Origin: an uncultured Polaribacter sp.
GTDB taxonomy: Bacteria; Bacteroidota; Bacteroidia; Flavobacteriales; Flavobacteriaceae
Reading direction: 5' to 3'
DNA: 64,000 nucleotides
NCBI RefSeq assembly: GCF_947503855.1
Contig: NZ_CANNFF010000003.1
Location: forward strand, 246,062 to 310,061
The position numbers and the translations under genes are program-made. The notes below the pieces were generated by a model. The model saw nothing but the letters and a program-made list of their open reading frames with translations. It did no database searches and had not been told where the DNA came from. Below are positions 17,909 to 26,049 of this stretch, one piece after another; the stretch's first letter is position 1, and the number at the start of each line of letters is the position of its first letter.

Positions 17909-20257
17909 TTACTTATAAATAGCCTCTAACTCCCAATTCCCCGATAATAATACAAATTTCAAATACCTCATATCTTCTCCTTTAAAAAGAACACCTTTGA
18001 TTTTCTTTTTTATTTTACCTTTACTCCACACACATTTTCCATTAACATAAACCTTGTCAATTGTTTTTTCTGTTTTCGGAATTCCGATAATCGCTTCTGT
18101 TTCTTTTGGTGAACTTAAGTTTAGTTGATATTCTAACTCACTAACATGTATTTCGACATCTATATCTCCTTTTACAGTAGGAATGGTTTTCTTTATATTT
18201 TCAAGATGCACCAATGCGGGCATAATTTCAAATTCACTCCAAGCCACTTTTGTTGGTCTAACTCCTGCAATATGTTTAGATAAAATAGTATTTGGAGCAT
18301 TCCAAGCATGATTGTAGCTACCTCCTCTTGGAAACATTTCATATAAGGTAGACATCGTTTTTTTATCTACTTGACTTTGATATTGTACTTTCATTCTTTC
18401 TAAAGACGCTTTATATCTTCCTGCAATACACATAGCTTCTTCTGCAATCCATTCAAAATGTGGACTTGAAAAACGATTTGGAATTAATACATTATCTACG
18501 ATTTGATTGTAATAATCTGGATTTGCAATTCCAGAAACAATAGCAATCGCATTTGCTCTATCATCTTTAAATTTATCTACATTCGTACTATAAAATCCAT
18601 TCTTCCAATACGCTTTATCAAACGCAGGTTTCATGACATCCATTCTTTCTGAATACCATTTTATATCTTCGGTCTTACCTATAACTTCTGCCATTTTTTT
18701 AGCTTCTTTTAAAGCTAAGTAATAGAATGCCATTTGAATAGGTTGTTCATCTATCGTCTTTTTTACTCCCCAATCTACCCAATTCCAAGAATCTGGACTT
18801 TTACCCTTACGGTATTCTGGCAATCCATTTTCTTGCATTGGAAATAATGCTAAATAATCATACACAAACGGGTAGGCTTTTTCTAAGGTTTCTTTATCTC
18901 CTGTATTCAAATAGTATGGCCAAATTCCTTGAGCGATAAATTGCAAACTTTGCGCTACCAATTCTCGAACTCTTAATGGACCTAAAGCTCCCATTACTCC
19001 GTTTTCGCTAAATGCTGTGGTTTGCAAAATTGCTTTTTTTAACAATTGACGTCCAGCATTATCCATGGAATAAAACAAATACCCAACTTGATCTGCAACA
19101 TCTCCAATCCATAATGCACGCTCTCTATCCGGACAGTCCATAAAATTATCTCTAGCACATACAAACAAAGTATTATTCCCCATCCACCATAAACGCTGGT
19201 AAAACGGATCATCAATTTCAAATTTACCTGCCATTTTACCAACACTCATCCACCTATACTTCAAAGCGTTTACCTTAACCCCTTTTGGAATGGTGTATCT
19301 AATTTCATGACCGTTCATCCAAGAAAAACTTTCAAAAGATTGTTTGCCTTCTTTCGTTATATAAGTTGCATTAATTCTATTCAATCTATTATCAGTAGTT
19401 ATAAAAATAGTATCCCCAGCTTTCGCTTCAATCTCTAAATAGGGTGTAATTTGTTTATTAAAAGGTAATTTTGCTTTTAACATTTTTCCATCGCTTACAA
19501 ATGGAAATTTTAAAGTCTCATGATTTTCATAGTTTTCCAAACCATGATTAATTAAGTGCGGAACTATATTAGGTTCTACGTTATACCATGGTGCGACTCC
19601 TAATTTTCCTTTTTCAACAGCTCTTGGCCAATTTTCATCATTAAAATCAGTTTTATACCACGCTTTTTCCGACCAATCTCCTATCGATTTTTGCGCATCA
19701 AACAATACATTATATTGCACTATTGCTTTGCTAGATGGGGCAATTGTATTATCATACCCAGGGTGTTGTAAAGCTTTCCAAGATGCATCAGAAACAACAG
19801 GTTGATTTCCTATATTAGCAGAAAACAACAATCCTCCTTTTCCACTATCAATATGTGTCCCTTTGTGTGTTTCTCGTCCCCAATACCAAGCTAAAATCGC
19901 GATTGTATTTTCTCCTTTTTTTAAATATGGTTGAATATTTACAGTATCATACCAAGAATTTGTTGGTGTAATTTTCTGTTTTCTATTCCATTCTCCAGCT
20001 TGACTTGGCCCTCGTGACAAACCACCTTCAAATAAGACCATTTCACCATTGATCCATAGCCAAAATTTACTATCTACGGCTATTAATGCTTCTACCTTTT
20101 CAGGTACTTCATCTAGAGTGATTATTTTTCTAAAACTCATCCAAGTATTAGAAGGGCCATCTTCTTGTTGCCATATCCACTGGGCATTATTCCATTCGTT
20201 TGAAAATGCAAATGAAAAATAAAAAGTAAAGAGTATTAATAATATATTTTTTCTCAT
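17909..20257 (-). CDS. GH78-like alpha-L-rhamnosidase (divergent)
   Basis: A 782-residue secreted protein (Sec signal 1-19, ending FAFS). An N-terminal beta-sandwich (~20-180, FWLWINGEMV, KKGENTIAILAW) precedes a second beta domain and an (alpha/alpha)6 barrel from ~350. The GH78-type acidic motif is DCPDRERALWIGD: D374, E379 and D386 correspond to the conserved Asp-Glu-Asp set of the family. It is more divergent than the other six GH78 proteins here and lacks their N-terminal Fn3-like domain, so specificity may differ (for example rhamnose next to a uronic acid, or a related hexose). It follows the exported enolase-superfamily gene by 54 bp and precedes the esterase, suggesting one transcript from 23030 downward. 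Confidence 0.75.
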   Translation of the reverse strand: MRKNILLILFTFYFSFAFSNEWNNAQWIWQQEDGPSNTWMSFRKIITLDEVPEKVEALIAVDSKFWLWINGEMVLFEGGLSRGPSQAGEWNRKQKITPTNSWYDTVNIQPYLKKGENTIAILAWYWGRETHKGTHIDSGKGGLLFSANIGNQPVVSDASWKALQHPGYDNTIAPSSKAIVQYNVLFDAQKSIGDWSEKAWYKTDFNDENWPRAVEKGKLGVAPWYNVEPNIVPHLINHGLENYENHETLKFPFVSDGKMLKAKLPFNKQITPYLEIEAKAGDTIFITTDNRLNRINATYITKEGKQSFESFSWMNGHEIRYTIPKGVKVNALKYRWMSVGKMAGKFEIDDPFYQRLWWMGNNTLFVCARDNFMDCPDRERALWIGDVADQVGYLFYSMDNAGRQLLKKAILQTTAFSENGVMGALGPLRVRELVAQSLQFIAQGIWPYYLNTGDKETLEKAYPFVYDYLALFPMQENGLPEYRKGKSPDSWNWVDWGVKKTIDEQPIQMAFYYLALKEAKKMAEVIGKTEDIKWYSERMDVMKPAFDKAYWKNGFYSTNVDKFKDDRANAIAIVSGIANPDYYNQIVDNVLIPNRFSSPHFEWIAEEAMCIAGRYKASLERMKVQYQSQVDKKTMSTLYEMFPRGGSYNHAWNAPNTILSKHIAGVRPTKVAWSEFEIMPALVHLENIKKTIPTVKGDIDVEIHVSELEYQLNLSSPKETEAIIGIPKTEKTIDKVYVNGKCVWSKGKIKKKIKGVLFKGEDMRYLKFVLLSGNWELEAIYK

Positions 20258-20311
20258 AATTGTTGTGCTTTGTTTCTCTGTTTGTATTATTTTACTACTT
20301 AGTTTTATTTT

Positions 20312-21541
20312 CTAAACCTCTATGTGTAACTCACTTACTTTTTTCAAACGGTCAGCATCTATTTCTACACCAAATCCAGGTGCAGGATTATAGCTATAAT
20401 ACCCGTTTGCTTCTTTTTTAGTAGCTAAACTTTGTAAACACTCTAAATAGATTTTAGAATCTTCCTTTTTCTCAATGGCTTCTACCCAAGTCGCTCCCAC
20501 ACCAATGGCTATTTGTTGCCAAGCAGAACAAGCTGGCCCAACCAAACTATCGTCTCCAATCATGACTTTTGCGCCTATTTCTTTTACTCTATGAGCCAAT
20601 TTTGCTGTGTGAGTTAAACTCCCCATCGTAGAGGGGTGTAAGTTGTAAATATGTCCCATTCCTACTTTCATTGTATTTATACCTTTCCAAGCAGGTCTCA
20701 TTGGGGCATCTGGAATTAGGGATAAATCTCCAACCATCTTTTGTAGCTCTATCCACTGCTTTGTTTTTAAATTTGCTGGATCTTCAATAGCATTCAAACC
20801 ATTTTCCTTAAAACGGTTTAAAATAGATTTCAACTCATCTAATGATTCCCATTTTTTATAACCCTTATTAACATCTGAAATCACGACTGCTTCATCGCCT
20901 AAAACATCTCTAATTGTATTGAGCAACTTCATATCCACAGTTTCATCTCCATACATTTTAAATTTCATGTGATGCCCAAGGTTCTGTTCAATACTTTTTT
21001 CGGCCTCCTCTCTAACTTTTTTCTCGTCTTTGTCTAGTATACAGTATAAACCTGGAACCGCATTTCGTCCAGTCAAACCTAATAACTCTACTGCTGATTT
21101 ATTTTGAATTCTTCCCGATAAGTCCAAAAGCCCCATGTCTAACGATTCTAACATTTTTAAAGAACGCTTTGAACCTAAAACTTGCTCTGACGCTAATAAT
21201 TTTTGAGCCTCTCCAATTGTCAAACCTTTAAATTGCTTTAAATAGATAACCCATTCAGTCGGTTTATAATCTGGATTGTTTTTTGAAGCTGGCGTTTCTG
21301 TCCATCCATAAAAATCACCTGCAGATATTTTAATAAACAAATGCTGACGGTTGTGCCAAGTTCCCCAAGAAAAATAACGAGGTATATTGATGTCGTATCT
21401 AAACAACTCAAATTTTGTAATCTTTTCATTTAAATATTCCGTTCCATTTTTACTACCACAAGCGGATAATAATGGATATGTTACACCTACAATGCCAAGT
21501 GCCGACATGTTTTTTATAAAATCGCGTCTGTTTGTTTTCAT
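20312..21541 (-). CDS. Exported Tat-lipoprotein of the enolase superfamily (sugar-acid dehydratase/epimerase-like)
   Basis: A protein of about 409 residues. I chose the Met at 21541, one base after the upstream sulfatase stop, because it gives a short n-region MKTNRRDF. A Met at 21556 would overlap that gene by 14 bp. A twin-arginine motif, hydrophobic core and lipobox (LLSAC, C28) predict Tat export and lipid anchoring. The body shows enolase-superfamily features: a capping domain, KFKMYGDE on the base-bearing strand, then metal-ligand strands ISDVNKGY, AIEDPAN and LIPDAPM, and late MIGDDSLVG. Relatives in the mandelate racemase group dehydrate or epimerise sugar acids in the cytosol, so secretion is unusual. 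Its 3' end is duplicated as the remnant at 16970-17095. Reaction and substrate are unknown. Confidence 0.8.
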   Translation of the reverse strand: MKTNRRDFIKNMSALGIVGVTYPLLSACGSKNGTEYLNEKITKFELFRYDINIPRYFSWGTWHNRQHLFIKISAGDFYGWTETPASKNNPDYKPTEWVIYLKQFKGLTIGEAQKLLASEQVLGSKRSLKMLESLDMGLLDLSGRIQNKSAVELLGLTGRNAVPGLYCILDKDEKKVREEAEKSIEQNLGHHMKFKMYGDETVDMKLLNTIRDVLGDEAVVISDVNKGYKKWESLDELKSILNRFKENGLNAIEDPANLKTKQWIELQKMVGDLSLIPDAPMRPAWKGINTMKVGMGHIYNLHPSTMGSLTHTAKLAHRVKEIGAKVMIGDDSLVGPACSAWQQIAIGVGATWVEAIEKKEDSKIYLECLQSLATKKEANGYYSYNPAPGFGVEIDADRLKKVSELHIEV

Positions 21542-21542
21542 T

Positions 21543-23030
21543 TTACCAAGAATCATTCATAGAAGTTAGTAACTGTGCTAATTCATTTTCCATTTGGGCA
21601 TCTAAAGTTGGATTTTCTCCCCAAATATTTTTCATCTGATAAGGGTCTTTAACATCGTGATAGAGATAATGAAATTTATCCCCACTTTCGTGTTTCACTA
21701 CCGCGTATGTATAATCTTTTGTTCTAAAACCACGAGCATCACCTTTGGAGGCAAAGCTTTTCCCTCCAAAGTATAATTGCTTTTCTGGACGATTTACAGG
21801 CTTATCAAAAAATAAATCTGCATAATTTTTACCATCAACTACGTTTGGTATTTTATCTTCCATTCCCATTAATCCTAATAAAGTAGGCATATAATCAGGT
21901 ACACTTAGTAAAATATCATCCGCTTTCGGTTGAACTACTTTTGGATAGTGTACAATTAATGGAATTTGATAAGCTTCTTTAAACCAAACGTTTTTATGCA
22001 TCAAGCCTTGACTTCCTAACATTTCACCATGATCGGCAGAAAATACAATGATGGTGTTTTCATACAATCCTTCTTCTTTTAACTTTGAAATCACACGTCC
22101 TATTTGATCATCAACTCCATTTACAGAAGCAAAATAATCTGTAGCTTGGTCTAATCGTTTTTCTACACCATGGTCTCCTCTTTTTAAATCATAGTTGTCA
22201 TTAAACTGAACATTTGGTCTGTTCAAAACATCTTTGTGACTCATCCCTTCATAATGTTTTCTGTAGCGTTCTGGCACTTGTTTAAAAGGTGTATGCGGTG
22301 GATTTATTGACCAAAACAAAGCAAAAGGTTCATCAGATTTTCTTTGCTTTTCGTTATTATTTAAATATTCAATAATAACATCTGCTTCATGTTCTGCAGA
22401 CCATTTTTTTATATAAACTTTTTCATCTTCTTTTGCATTGGTTGTCCAATAATAAGGCACGTTATGCCTATTGTGCGTTCCGTATGCATACCAAAAAGAA
22501 AAGCCATGTCTTCTATCTGGTGGACACCACGTATCCCAAACTCTTTTTACATTTGGAGGTGTAGGCTCCGGACCATCTAAATGCCATTTACCCACGTAAC
22601 CTGCACTGTATCCATTATCTACTAAAACATCAGAAAAACAGATTTCATCTTTCTTTAAATAGTTCCCTAATGCTGTTCTTTGAGAATTACAATTTTCCAC
22701 GACTCCAGTTGATAGCGAGTAACGGCCTGTCATAAGCATTGCTCTGTACGGGCTACATAATGGATTGTTGGCTACTGCTTCAGAAAAAAACACACCTTCT
22801 TTTGCCAATTGGTCCAAATTGGGAGTATGTACAGGATCTTCTTTTAAAAACCCTAATGACGCTTGTCTGTACTGATCTGCAAAAATGAACAGTAAATTAG
22901 GTTTGTTTTTTACAATTTCTTTTTCTTCTTTGGATATGTTATTACACGAATATATACTAGATAGAATTAATCCAAGAATTATTAGATTTTTAGATATCGT
23001 CTTTTTTGTATATTGATTTAATCTGTTCAT
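21543..23030 (-). CDS. Lipoprotein sulfatase, S1 family, with CSPYR active-site motif
   Basis: A 495-residue enzyme with a lipoprotein signal (SIYSC, C29). The FGly motif is LCSPYRAMLMTGRYS with C92. The fourth position is Tyr instead of the usual Ser or Ala, still within the C-x-P-x-R core. Metal ligands include ADQYR (D52, Q53) and SADHGEMLG, and GKWHLDGP follows. Residues ~180-260 form a longer insert than in the other sulfatases. It probably removes sulfate from oligosaccharides in the periplasm; the regiochemistry is unknown. It starts just downstream of the GH106 remnant and ends 1 bp before the enolase-superfamily start, so the two are almost certainly translated from one message. Confidence 0.9.
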   Translation of the reverse strand: MNRLNQYTKKTISKNLIILGLILSSIYSCNNISKEEKEIVKNKPNLLFIFADQYRQASLGFLKEDPVHTPNLDQLAKEGVFFSEAVANNPLCSPYRAMLMTGRYSLSTGVVENCNSQRTALGNYLKKDEICFSDVLVDNGYSAGYVGKWHLDGPEPTPPNVKRVWDTWCPPDRRHGFSFWYAYGTHNRHNVPYYWTTNAKEDEKVYIKKWSAEHEADVIIEYLNNNEKQRKSDEPFALFWSINPPHTPFKQVPERYRKHYEGMSHKDVLNRPNVQFNDNYDLKRGDHGVEKRLDQATDYFASVNGVDDQIGRVISKLKEEGLYENTIIVFSADHGEMLGSQGLMHKNVWFKEAYQIPLIVHYPKVVQPKADDILLSVPDYMPTLLGLMGMEDKIPNVVDGKNYADLFFDKPVNRPEKQLYFGGKSFASKGDARGFRTKDYTYAVVKHESGDKFHYLYHDVKDPYQMKNIWGENPTLDAQMENELAQLLTSMNDSW

Positions 23031-23052
23031 TTTTAATGTAAAGTTTAACTAA

Positions 23053-23250
23053 CTAATCGTTTATAGTTTCAATACTTACTAGACCTAACAATTTCGAAGG
23101 CTTTAATTTTGATTTCGGTTTGATATCATCAATAACTAACCAAGTATATTTCTCCTCTTCTGGTCTTTGCTCGTCTTTTATCAATTGATTTCTCCAAAGA
23201 TTAACCACTTCAATTTCCAATTAATTTTCTCCTTTCTTTTGCAATACATA
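23053..23250 (-). pseudogene. 3' remnant of a GH106-like rhamnosidase gene
   Basis: Read on the minus strand, this stretch ends in a stop at 23053-23055. Its 55 preceding codons match the C-terminus of the GH106 protein at 26050-29304 at 46 of 55 residues (for example VVNLWRNQLIKD, KYTWLVIDDIKPKSKL). Just upstream is KKGEN followed by an in-frame stop (plus-strand TTA, 23221-23223), where the intact gene has Gln. Homology stops against the end of the GH78 gene at 23256. It is a relic of a lost second GH106 copy directly behind a GH78 gene, mirroring the intact GH78-GH106 pair at 26050-32110. Confidence 0.9.
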
Positions 23251-23255
23251 TTCGC

Positions 23256-26021
23256 TTAATACTTAGCTTTAAATGAATATGTACCTGGGTTTACCATGAA
23301 AATAAAGGCTTTGTTTGTTTTGCTCAGTAATTTTATATTAGAATTATCTTCAAACTGTACTCCATTTAGCTGAATATTTTCTTGCGTATTTCCTGGCACT
23401 GAAACTTTAGCTGTGGTGTTTGGAGGTACTATAATATCTAAGTTAAATTGCTTGTCTACTATTTTCCAACTTGAACTTACTTTGCCATAAGGCGAATTGT
23501 AAGTAGCTGCTGCAGACGTTAAAGGGCCGCCTGGTATCGGAGCAATTTCAATTTCTTTGTAACCTACTTTAACAGGTTTAATACCCGCAATTCGTTCGTA
23601 CATCCAACGACCAATAGCTCCGTAGGCATAATGGTTGAAAGAATTCATACCGCCTTTGTTAAAACCATCTTTATGGGTGTAACTATTCCAACGTTCCCAC
23701 ATGGTAGTTGCCCCTTGATTTATAGAATAGAACCAAGATGGGTAGGTTTCTTTAAACAAAATTTCATACATCAAGTCAGTCTCGCCTATTTTATCAAGTA
23801 CCAGAGGCAATAAAGGTGTACCTAAAAAACCGGTACGCAAATGGTTATCGGTTAGTTTTATTTGTTCCAATAAATGAGGTACTGCTTTTTGCGCTAATTC
23901 ATCATCCAACAAATCGAATGCTAAGGCTAATAAATAAGCGGTTTGAGTTTCAGGACCTTCAATAATGCGTCCTTGAGTATCGAAAAAACTATTTTGAAAT
24001 ACATCGCGAATTGCATCAAATAAAAGCTCATATTCTTTGGCTTCGGACTTAAATCCTAGCACTTTTGCTGCTTGAGCAGTTAGTTTAACAGAATGCGCAT
24101 AATGAGCTGTGATAATTAGCTTGTTGGAAGTGATACCAAATCGCTCATCTCTTTTGTGTGTTGAATAGGGTTGCAACCAATCGCCATGGGTAAACATTTT
24201 AACAATATGATCTTTAGCATTTGACTGATAAAATCCTACCCATTTTTTCATACTTGCATAGTTTTCCTTCAAAACACCTACATCACCAGTACGTTGGTAA
24301 GTTTCCCAAGGGACAATAGTGATTACATCGCTCCAACCAGCTCCTGCTCTAAGTCTACCACCTAAAGAAGGCACCATTACAGGAACCGCCCCATCTTCAT
24401 CTTGATCGTTTCGTACACTTTGCAACCAACTCATCCAAAAGGAATGCACATCTCCTAAGAAAAACGAGGTAGGTGCAATTACCTGAGCATCTCCTGTCCA
24501 GCCTGCTCTTTCATCACGTTGCGGACAATCGGTTGGTATATCGAGCGTATTACCTCTTAGCCCCCAAATAATATTGCTTTGTAGTTGATTTAGTTTTTCG
24601 TGTGACGAGTTAAACTCAACATTCAAATCATAATTAGAATGCTGCACAACACCTGTTACCCACGATTTATCAGGTATAGCATTTGCATCAAAACCACTCA
24701 ACTCTACATATCTAAAACCGTGAAACGTAAATGTTGGTTGATATTCAATTTGTCCATCTTCTTTAGCGGTATAATAGTCAGTTGAAACTGCACCTCGGTA
24801 ATTTTTAGTATACATACGCCCATCTTGCTGAAGCATTTCGGCAAAACGTATTTTTAAGGTTCCATCTTTATCCATTGGTACTTTAATAAGCGGTACACCC
24901 ACCATATTTTGTCCCATATCAAAAATCACGACACCCTTATCAATCTCTGTAATAGCAATTGGAGTTAACTCTTCTACAGATTTAACTGTATTGTGTCGCT
25001 TAGGTGTCAAACTAATTTGTGTATCTATATCTTCAGTAACCACCTTTTGCCAATTTGCATCATCAAATGATGTTAACGACCAAGATTTTTGTTCTTTCCG
25101 TGCATCATATTGCTCTCCATCATAAATTCCAGCATAAACAATTGGCCCCTCTTGGGTAGCTTTCCAACTTTCATCAGTAATAAAGGTTTTAACATCGCCA
25201 TTGGTATATTTTACTTCAAGCTGACACATTACTTTGGGCGAAACTTTTGGATAGCCTCTAAGCATTAATCGACCTGCATACCAGCCCTCAGCTAAGGAAA
25301 TTCCAATGGCATTAGAACCATCTTGCAAATGGTCTATTACATCATAAGTTAACGTTTCAATGCGTTTATTGTAAGGGGTCCAACCTGGAGCCATTACATC
25401 GTCGCCAACCTTTTTGCCATTGATTTGAGCTTCAAAAAGTCCCTTTGCCGTAATGTACAATCTAGCAGATTCAATTTTAGAGTCAAGAGTAAACTCATTT
25501 CGCAAGTACTGTACTTTGTAAGAGGTTTTATTCGTTTTTGGCGACTTTGCTTTATCAACTTTTGGCAAGCTAATCCATTTGGCCTGCCAATCGGAGTTAT
25601 GGAGTAGTCCTAACTCAAAGTTGGCTACCTCACTCCAAGCAGAAGACTTTTTATCTTGATCCCAAAACTTTAGTTGCCAATACACTTTTTGTCTCGAGGA
25701 CAGTTTTTCTCCCTCATATTTTACAAAAAGAGTTTGCTCACTTTCAACTTTTCCGCTTTTCCATAAATCAGCATTATTAGGTAATAGTTCAGGTTTAGAA
25801 GCTACGACGATGGAATAGGCTGTTTGCTTTTTGATGTTTTTATGTTGTGGTAGTTTCCAAGAAAAAGAAGGTGTTGCATCATAAAAACCTATTGGATTTT
25901 TAAATTGTTCACTTACCACCAACTCGTGCGGTGGAATAGTATTTTGAACTGAAGAACACGAAACCAAAAATAGTATTGCCAGTATAATTGTTGTCAATCT
26001 ATTACTCGAAATTATGTACAT
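23256..26021 (-). CDS. GH78 alpha-L-rhamnosidase (lipoprotein)
   Basis: A 921-residue lipoprotein (LVSC, C22). It has the full GH78 architecture: an Fn3-like N-terminal domain (~30-140, PSFSWKLP), Bac_rhamnosid_N beta-sandwich (~170-330, GLFEAQINGKKV), the GQNMVGV domain (~350-470), an (alpha/alpha)6 barrel with DCPQRDERAGWTGDA, and a C-terminal beta domain (~830-921). D498, E504 and D511 correspond to the conserved acidic set, and INQGATTMWERW carries the late catalytic-region Glu. GH78 enzymes invert terminal alpha-L-rhamnosyl bonds. It is a close paralog of 29357-32110; both share the stretch KETYPSWFYSINQGATT. It is followed by the GH106 remnant and lies 28 bp behind the intact GH106 gene. 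Confidence 0.93.
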   Translation of the reverse strand: MYIISSNRLTTIILAILFLVSCSSVQNTIPPHELVVSEQFKNPIGFYDATPSFSWKLPQHKNIKKQTAYSIVVASKPELLPNNADLWKSGKVESEQTLFVKYEGEKLSSRQKVYWQLKFWDQDKKSSAWSEVANFELGLLHNSDWQAKWISLPKVDKAKSPKTNKTSYKVQYLRNEFTLDSKIESARLYITAKGLFEAQINGKKVGDDVMAPGWTPYNKRIETLTYDVIDHLQDGSNAIGISLAEGWYAGRLMLRGYPKVSPKVMCQLEVKYTNGDVKTFITDESWKATQEGPIVYAGIYDGEQYDARKEQKSWSLTSFDDANWQKVVTEDIDTQISLTPKRHNTVKSVEELTPIAITEIDKGVVIFDMGQNMVGVPLIKVPMDKDGTLKIRFAEMLQQDGRMYTKNYRGAVSTDYYTAKEDGQIEYQPTFTFHGFRYVELSGFDANAIPDKSWVTGVVQHSNYDLNVEFNSSHEKLNQLQSNIIWGLRGNTLDIPTDCPQRDERAGWTGDAQVIAPTSFFLGDVHSFWMSWLQSVRNDQDEDGAVPVMVPSLGGRLRAGAGWSDVITIVPWETYQRTGDVGVLKENYASMKKWVGFYQSNAKDHIVKMFTHGDWLQPYSTHKRDERFGITSNKLIITAHYAHSVKLTAQAAKVLGFKSEAKEYELLFDAIRDVFQNSFFDTQGRIIEGPETQTAYLLALAFDLLDDELAQKAVPHLLEQIKLTDNHLRTGFLGTPLLPLVLDKIGETDLMYEILFKETYPSWFYSINQGATTMWERWNSYTHKDGFNKGGMNSFNHYAYGAIGRWMYERIAGIKPVKVGYKEIEIAPIPGGPLTSAAATYNSPYGKVSSSWKIVDKQFNLDIIVPPNTTAKVSVPGNTQENIQLNGVQFEDNSNIKLLSKTNKAFIFMVNPGTYSFKAKY

Positions 26022-26049
26022 GTTATTTTATATTTGTGTGTCTTATTTA

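Noticed and set aside
23031..23255. Small functional gene between sulfatase and GH78
   Set aside because: The conserved residues are the C-terminal end of a GH106 protein broken by an internal stop with no start codon, so it is treated as a pseudogene.
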